From positions 1 to 16,360 of the forward strand of contig JAMAHW010000206.1 of assembly GCA_023627715.1 (NCBI GenBank): a stretch of DNA of 16,360 nt, read 5' to 3'. This stretch comes from Periconia sp. R9002. Lineage: Eukaryota; Ascomycota; Dothideomycetes; Pleosporales; Periconiaceae. The position numbers were made by a program, and so were the translations under genes. The notes under the pieces are model-generated. The model searched no databases and was not told the DNA's origin. It saw only the letters and a program-made list of their open reading frames with translations. Below, one piece after another: positions 10,232 through 16,360 of the stretch (position 1 is the stretch's first letter; every line of letters begins with the position of its first letter).

Positions 10232-10694
10232 GATGCGCCGGTCTGATGCTACACATCGATCAATAGGAACGCGAGAGGGTCTCACGGTTCAATTTAAAAG
10301 AAGGTCCTCGGAGGCTTTGTAAAGCCCCCCACTGAAACGAGGGCGTGGTGGTGTGCTCGTATCCGCGCCATTAGTCACATATTGAGTGTTGATGAACGAT
10401 AAGCTCCTTGCTCCAATGTCCATCATGCGCCACCCATCTGGATGAATTGACTGAGAAAGTGATTGGATGTAAGCTAGGTTGCATTGCAGCTTACCGCTTG
10501 TAGCCTTGGCATGGCAGTATGACGACGGAATGCCAGCGGGGTTCGCTTACGTTTGACCCACGCGGCCCCGCCTAAAGCTTGCTTCTTTCTGTGAACTATC
10601 TAACAGTGGTCATTTAGGGAAAGAACCGTACTTTATACATACGGTCGGTTTCAAAGATCTGAAAATCTCACTTGCCTTTTCTTTACCAAGCCAG
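10232..10694. promoter_or_regulatory. Divergent promoter between dioxygenase and NLR genes
   Basis: This 463-base gap lies between the start codons of two divergently transcribed genes. On the receptor side, an inverted repeat ACCGTA-N9-TACGGT (10625-10645) places CCG and CGG 13 bases apart in everted orientation, a layout used by some Zn2Cys6 regulators, and its spacer contains the TATA-like CTTTATACA. A pyrimidine-rich run (about 10671-10688) precedes the receptor ATG. On the dioxygenase side there is a small palindrome GGCTTTGTAAAGCC (10313-10326). None of these is proven to be a binding site. Confidence 0.35.
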
Positions 10695-13600
10695 ATGTCG
10701 ATGTTGAACGAAGTGTATCACGTGAAGGGCAAGGCTGCAGAAATAGTGTGAGATCGCCGTCGACTTTCATCACAACAGATACTAACAACCAACTGGTTGT
10801 AGGTTAATATACGTGGGAAACATCAATCACAAAAAGTCTTCACATTCTATTTCGTGGGGTCAGATCGTACCCAGAATTTCACCAGTGCCAGATTGTACCA
10901 TTGTCTTTGAGTATCGCCATAGCATAACCTCCAAAGAATCTTTCCAACGATTGCTTGACACCGGAGCGGATTTTTTCCCAGAGCTTTTTCATATACAATG
11001 GCCAACGATTCAAATTTCCGAGGTAAGGAGATGCCATTTCAGTCAGCAGCAACAGTTCTTTTAAATCTTCTCAGGAAAATCATCCTTCTGTCTATCTCAT
11101 TGGAGAGCTATTGGGCGGTTTGATTATTAAAGAGGTACGACTGCTCTGTTCATTCTAGAATACGGAAACGCTTGACTAGAATTAACTCTATCAGGCATAT
11201 GCCCGAACTCTGAATCGAAGGCTCTTCTGGAAACCTTTCGTTGCGAATATCAAGGCAATATTTCTTCTCGGCGTTCCGCATGTTGAACATGATTCACATC
11301 GCGATCGGCTGCATTTGGCATCCCAATCAAAGACTCCCGCGCCCAAAGAAAATGTTTTGTCGGCATCAACACTTCAAGACATCCGTATTTCTGCTAAGTC
11401 ATTCAAGACAGCAATGTCGGTACCAGACATAGGGGCCCGAGTTATCTCTGTGTACGGGACCATGTCTCCTATTTCCACCATTAAAAAATTCCTTGGATCT
11501 GGTCCTGTAGTGCGTGCCCAGTCAACCCTGATACTATAGTGCACTATACTCACATGACATAGGTGATTCCGGTGTCATCTGTGCAAATTGGCAATCTTGA
11601 AGAAGAGATGACTCTGGACATTGGTTCTTCCATGGACTCACCTCTGTCTACCAGTTCAGCAGCGCTCTTGCCACGCATTTTATCGGAAATTACGAAAACG
11701 AGGGAACCGAAAATCCCTGTACGACCTGCGGCAAGCGCCCAGACACCGCTACCATCAGATTCGAGTATGTTGTGGTGATACACACAAGAGATATACACAT
11801 TACTGACCCTACCACAAAGTTTCCTCTGGGCAAACCAGTTCCTTCGCCTTACTAACCCCTCCAGAATCGGGGTCCCATCGAAACTCTTCTCCATCAGTGT
11901 CAAGCAGCCCTTCACGCAGCTCGCTGCCTAGATGGATCACAGCCGATCTGCCCTTTCGATATCCTGAATTAGTCATGGATCGTCACAAGTACCTCGCAGG
12001 TCGAGAAGACGAATTAAAACTGTTACACGAGAAACTACGGCCAAATAATCTCGGAGACGAATGCTGCAGCAGTCTGCATGCAGCCTTCATATCTGGACTG
12101 GGGGGTATGGGTAAAAGTGAGCTGGCATATCAGTATGCAGTCAAATACCAGCAGGCGTACGATGTCATTCTCATTGTCAAGGCGGATTCGAAGCTCCGCT
12201 TGCTAGACGCCTATAGAAACATATCAATTAGATTGGGTCTGTTCAGCGCGTCTGATAGCACCAGCGACAAGGAATGCCGAGAAGCTCTCAAAGCTTGGTT
12301 TAAGCGACCCCAGCAGATGCCTTCAGGCGAGATATCGGTGGAAAGACGATCAGATAGTCTCAAAGAGTCCATGACCAAGTGGCTATTGATCTTTGATAAC
12401 GCCGAACAGTGGTCGCAGGTCGAGCGGCACTGGCCGTACAAAGGATGCGGGAGTGTCATCATCACGAGCCGGACACCGAGCTTGCTCCCAGAATTTGAAA
12501 CTTCTGTACAAGTCTGGCACGTGGAGCTGCAATCTCTTCCGGTGGAAGATGGCGAGAAACTGCTGAGATATCATGCCGGATACGCCAACGACGAGTCCAC
12601 AGCCGTGTGTGAGGCCGCGCAGGATCTCGCCACGCGTTTATACGGACTTCCTCTTGCCCTGAAGCAAATTGGCTGCTATATAAAGAGCCTCCGCATGAGC
12701 ATCCCGAAGTTCTGCGAAAAACACACAAAGGAAAGCGACTTGTATACGGTTTTCCTTGACAAAGATGAAGTCGAGGGCTACGAGCACAACCTCGCTTCTG
12801 TGTGGACACTGGGGGGCTCTTCTGATTCGAGCTTTACGCTTCTGTGCATCCTGGCGCTGCTGGACCCCGAAGGAATCCAGGAACCGCTATTCGAGACGGG
12901 TGGCCGCGACACCAGCCGGGCTTTGGGATTTTCCCTAAGCGGATCCGATTTTAATCACTTTTGCAAACCGCTTATGAGTGCTTCGCTGGTGGAGAGAACG
13001 CCTGAAGGGGACCTCACGGTACATCGTATGGTGCAGCAAGTGAACAGAGCGAGAATGATCCACGATACCGCCTTGCTGGACACGGTTCTTGGTTTTACTT
13101 TGTATATGCTCATGTCGAATTGGCCTTATCACTATAGATCCTATGAGATGGGGACATCGGGCGCAGTCAGCAGATGGGATCGATGCGCTGCACTCATACC
13201 CCACATATCTTCGTTCAGCCACGCATATGCCGAGTTTTTGGATAAGCAGTGTCTGTCAAAACCGTTGGTTGAGTTGACGGAGTTGTTATATGAAGCCGCA
13301 CTGTAAGCCAGGCGTGTAAGAGACGAGTCCGGGCTTTGTCTGCTTTGCTAATGTATCGAGGCAGTTACCACATTGAGAAGAGTCAGCACGAGGAAGCTGT
13401 CACGTTCCTCGATTTTGCCGACGCAACCATTAAGAGTCTGGAGGGCTCTACAGACCAGACAGAAAACCGGCTTCGCGTTTATCGCGGCCGCATTGGTGTG
13501 GCATATATTCTTCGGGACAAACGCGAATACTTCAGCTATGCGGAGCGCGAATTGGAGGAGGAGAGGGCGCGATTCCAAGATGACAAAGAGCACTTGACGC

Positions 13601-14388
13601 ATCTAGCATTGGCATGCTTGCATATGGGTATCGCGTACAATTTCCACTCTCTGTACGAAGACGCGAAGAAGATATTGGATGAGTCGTTGAGCCATCGGAA
13701 AGCATTACCTGGATTCAAGAGGCAGGCTCTCTTTAGTCCGTTGTACCAGCTCGGACATACGTACATAGGCCTAGGAGACGTCAATAAGGCAGAAGAGGTC
13801 TTGAACGAAGCGATTGCTGACCGCGCTTCTAGTCCAGTCTCTGTTCGGTCAGTTTTATGTGGGCGAGGGCGTTGAGCGCTTAGCCAAAGTCGCTAATGAT
13901 TTGCAGGACCGGCATTTTAAACTACACATTGGGCGATGTAAGAAGACTACAAGGCCGGGACGAAGAAGCTTTCTCTTTGTACACAAAGGCACATGCTCAG
14001 CTCGAAAAATTGGGTGGGTCAACTAATCCTGGAACCCTCCACTCCAAGTACAAGATGGCCATCCATCTTGTCAAACTCGACAGTCAAAAAGCTGCCAGGT
14101 TCGTGCATATTCATCCCTATGTTTGTGAGTAGATTACTGATTAATATTCTCAGACAACACCTGGATGAAATCTTGTATCATTATCGCTTGGAGGATCACC
14201 TTCGACCTTATATCTGTCGTGCTGCATTGTTATATGCAAAATCTCTCCGAGCCGACAGTCTCGATGCTACCGGGATGGTGAAGGAGGCCGTTGAGATATT
14301 CAACGAATTTGCTTCTCCAGAGAAGAGAACTGCTGAAACAATTAGTCAAGACGATGCCGATAGTCTCATCTCCTTCGATTACTTGTGA
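10695..14388 (+). CDS. NOD-like receptor: hydrolase-like domain, NB-ARC, TPR-like repeats
   Basis: Nine exons: 10695-10747, 10803-11022, 11075-11134, 11195-11509, 11563-11764, 11820-13302, 13365-13847, 13907-14098, 14154-14388 (1080 aa). All phases agree, and intron 1 has a TACTAAC branch. Residues 1 to about 245 follow the alpha/beta-hydrolase (SesB-like/DUF676-type) layout found on many fungal NLRs, but the active-site motifs look altered: YVGN at 21-24, GELLGG at 101-106 where GHSLGG is usual, VYGT at 197-200. A Ser/Pro-rich linker (about 265-320) leads to NB-ARC: GREDEL entry, P-loop GLGGMGKS (376-383), Walker B LLIFDN (472-477), GSVIITSR (494-501), GLPLAL (559-564) and an LTVHRMVQ winged-helix segment (682-689). 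TPR-like helices, with repeated A-x(n)-EEA patterns, run from about 772 to 1065. Such STAND proteins are thought to detect non-self and oligomerise on ligand binding to trigger the N-terminal domain; that role is inferred. The first ATG is in weak context, so the exact start is less sure. Confidence 0.88.
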
Positions 14389-14640
14389 TGCGCTTTTTTT
14401 TTCATTTCTTGTTCAGGAGATCAAGATGTGTTAGAGCACAGTCACACTTCTCGCCCTTTATTAGAAGAGAAGGGAGGGAGAGGCCAATTAGTCGTCCTCA
14501 CATCCAATTTTAGAGCTCAGTGGAGGCATGTTCGTATTACCTACATGTAGTGAATAATTTTCACTATATAAGAAAGTGCTTAAGACATCAAACATAGTTC
14601 AATATAGAAAAACTCGTGGCATAGAAGTTGGAATAGCTTG
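14389..14640. other. 3' flank of the NLR gene
   Basis: A T-rich tract follows the stop codon directly (CGCTTTTTTTTTC, 14391-14403). A hairpin TAGTGAA-TAATT-TTCACTA lies at about 14548-14566. I see no further gene. Composition is still mixed here and drifts into RIP-type DNA by about 14640-14690. Confidence 0.4.
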
Positions 14641-14747
14641 AGTTCTTCAACCTAGACATTCCACAATTCTATAAATCCTACCTTATAATTAAACTAGACA
14701 ACTAATTATTTTAAGGGCTTTTAGGGGCTTTATATATGTAGGTTTAT

Positions 14748-14832
14748 AAATAGGTATAGGTTAGGTATAAGTTAGGTTAGGTTACGTAGTATTATAGGCT
14801 ATACTCTAACCTAAAAAAAAAAATTTAGGTTA
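14748..14832. repeat. AGGTTA-rich degenerate simple repeat
   Basis: The plus strand reads ATAGGTATAGGTTAGG and GTTAGGTTAGGTTACG; after a short gap come TCTAACCTA, an A run and TTTAGGTTATAG. The motif occurs in both orientations and recalls the CCTAACC-rich array at 907-1105 in the left flank. Similar motifs recur near 15178-15235. It may be decayed subtelomere-like or transposon-internal repeat. Confidence 0.5.
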
Positions 14833-14960
14833 TAGTTATTATAGGTTAGCTATATCTAGCCTAGACTAGCTATACCTAGACTAGAGCAACCTAGTATACT
14901 CTAGACTAAAAAACTTTAGTAGAAAGACTCTAAATAGTAATATTTAGGAGGTATAAAATA

Positions 14961-15060
14961 AGTTAGCTATAAATAGGATAGGCTAGATAAAAATAAAGTA
15001 GACTAAATATAACTAAAGTAGACTAGACGTAGCTAGAGTAGCCTAAGATAGATAAAAGTA
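14961..15060. repeat. 20-bp tandem repeat, about 4-5 units
   Basis: AAAGTA or AGAGTA recurs at exactly 20-base steps (14995, 15015, 15035, 15055). The units are GGCTAGATAAAAATAAAGTA, GACTAAATATAACTAAAGTA, GACTAGACGTAGCTAGAGTA and GCCTAAGATAGATAAAAGTA, with a weaker unit before them at 14961-14980. It is a diverged minisatellite in RIP-type DNA. Confidence 0.65.
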
Positions 15061-15251
15061 GTAAATACCTATATAGAAAAGAGTAGGTATTTATAGAATT
15101 CTTAGCTACTAGTACTTTTAGAATTAAGCTAGTTTAGCCTATTATCTACTATATCTATAGCTTATTTTTCATAATAGTATAGGTTAGGTTAGAAAAATTT
15201 AGGTATATAGTAGGTATACCCTAACTACACCTTAACTTGTATACTTTAAAT

Positions 15252-15436
15252 ACTTATAAAATTAAATTTTAATCCTTATAGAGTAGTCCTACTCTAGGTA
15301 TTAATATATAGTAGGAGTATACTAAGTAAACGCTCTTAGCTAAAATAAGTATATAGGTAACTAAGTATATATATAATATAATTATATAATAATTTTAGTT
15401 AGTAAAACTTTATTCTATAGTTTTATAAAACTATCT
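15252..15436 (+). repeat. Dispersed repeat of about 190 bp, copy B
   Basis: This is the direct-orientation partner of 3609-3800, on the other side of the gene island and outside any visible inverted-repeat element. It shares TCTAGGTATTAATATA, GTAACTAAGTAT-like and AATTATATAATAATTTTA runs and the same ends. The copies differ by many transitions, in line with RIP. Confidence 0.65.
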
Positions 15437-16360
15437 AACGTACTTTATAAGTAAGTCGCTACTATAGGTAAGTTACTAGGGCCTACTAAGACTCTATTAA
15501 AATTAAATAATTTATAGTAAACTATAGTAAACTACTATAGTTTATAGTAATATACTATATTATAGTCTATTTTATAGTAGTATTACTATTACTCTAATAG
15601 GTTACTTTATTATATCTAGGCTTACTATAGCGTTTATAGTATCGTTAATACAGCTTACCTCTTTTAACTTACGCCTTTTTTATTACTTTTTTTCTATTAC
15701 TATAAGTACTAAAGCTTTTTAAAGCTATTATACGTACTCCTTAATGAAAGGTTAAAGTCTCTTCTTTTTAAATCTATTTTCTTTTATATAATTTACACTT
15801 TATAGCTACTTTATTTATAGCTTTAAGCTTAGCGTTATACTTAGTTATTAATACTAAGAAATACGCTATAAGCTTAGCGCCTTTAGTAAGCTTTTTAACT
15901 ATATTAAGTATTAAAGTTAGAGAGCTATCTATATATATTTTAATCCTCTACTTTACTAGCGTTAACTAAGATCTAAATTTAAGTATATTACTTAGTATTT
16001 TTAACTCCTAATTAGCTATATCTAAAGTAGATAGAGTTAGTATATATAATTAAATATTAAGCTTTAATACTACCGCCTTTAGATTAAATAGGACTAACTT
16101 AGCTCTTTAGAAACTTTCTTTAATATTACTTTTTATAATTATATTATAAAATACTACTATAAAGTAAAATAGAAACTTAATTTTAGTAATATAGTTAATA
16201 TAATTATATATAAGATTCTTAACTTAGCGCCTATACGCTTTCTTTAAAAGTAAAAAATAGCTTACGTTTAGTAGCTAAAATAGGTATAATAAATATAGAA
16301 GTATATAAAGAGTAATAATTTTCTTTTCTCTATAAATTTTCTAGAATTTAAGTAAGTTAT

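Larger units (their letters stand above)
14641..16360. repeat. RIP-degraded AT-rich repeat region (right flank)
   Basis: The same dinucleotide bias as in the left flank returns: TA-rich, very few CA or TG, stops in every frame. It includes AGGTTA-rich tracts, a 20-bp tandem repeat and copy B of the 190-bp repeat, each listed separately. The last 900 bases (about 15450-16360) are probably the remains of another transposable element, since only duplicated DNA is normally hit by RIP. I cannot identify its class. Confidence 0.85.

Noticed and set aside
11621..11806. Alternative plus-strand frames around 11600-11806, one giving a segment resembling H-x-I-x-NYENEG
   Set aside because: Only the frame starting at 11563 splices in correct phase at 11764/11820 into the Ser/Pro linker; the other two frames do not match the acceptor phase.
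11897..13306. A stand-alone NB-ARC protein of 469 aa starting at 11897
   Set aside because: The first codon there is GTG, not ATG, and the frame continues upstream in phase through a 55-nt intron (11765-11819) to the hydrolase-like exons. The TAA at its end lies inside an intron (13303-13364) that joins in phase to the TPR-like exons.
15640..16340. Possible reverse-transcriptase or RNase H remnant on the minus strand
   Set aside because: A partly open reading with K/L-rich runs exists, but stops are frequent and no catalytic motif can be recognised.

Overview
The window looks like a piece of a filamentous ascomycete genome (Pezizomycotina). The genes carry short introns (about 48-136 nt) with GTNNGN donors and CTAAC-like branch sites, including a perfect TACTAAC. 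Both flanks are extremely AT-rich and almost free of CA and TG dinucleotides, which is the hallmark of repeat-induced point mutation (RIP). I cannot name the species.

Layout: (1) bases 1 to about 6345 are a RIP-degraded repeat landscape with no usable reading frame. It holds a 33-bp tandem array with an inverted copy (about 907-1105) and a roughly 4-kb element bounded by terminal inverted repeats of about 220-230 bp (1780-5750). (2) Bases about 6350-14640 form a gene island of normal composition with three multi-exon genes. (3) From about 14640 to the end RIP-type DNA returns, with AGGTTA-rich tracts, a 20-bp tandem repeat and a second copy of a repeat of about 190 bp that also lies inside the left-hand element.

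The island encodes, on the minus strand, a CorA-like membrane protein (6533-8455) and a TauD/clavaminate-synthase-like Fe(II)/2-oxoglutarate dioxygenase (8831-10231). On the plus strand, divergent from the dioxygenase, is a nine-exon gene (10695-14388) for a NOD-like receptor of about 1080 aa. The receptor is built as alpha/beta-hydrolase-like N-terminus, Ser/Pro-rich linker, NB-ARC ATPase and TPR-like repeats. I assembled the exons by hand: all eight of its introns keep phase and the total closes on a stop.

Two points stand out. The receptor's N-terminal hydrolase-like domain appears to have lost its active-site motifs while the NB-ARC motifs stay canonical, so it may be a pseudo-enzyme effector or sensor domain. 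The dioxygenase keeps its iron-binding residues, but its second exon needs either a one-base frameshift or a longer intron. Nothing shows that the three genes form one pathway; they look like an accessory gene pocket between silenced transposons.
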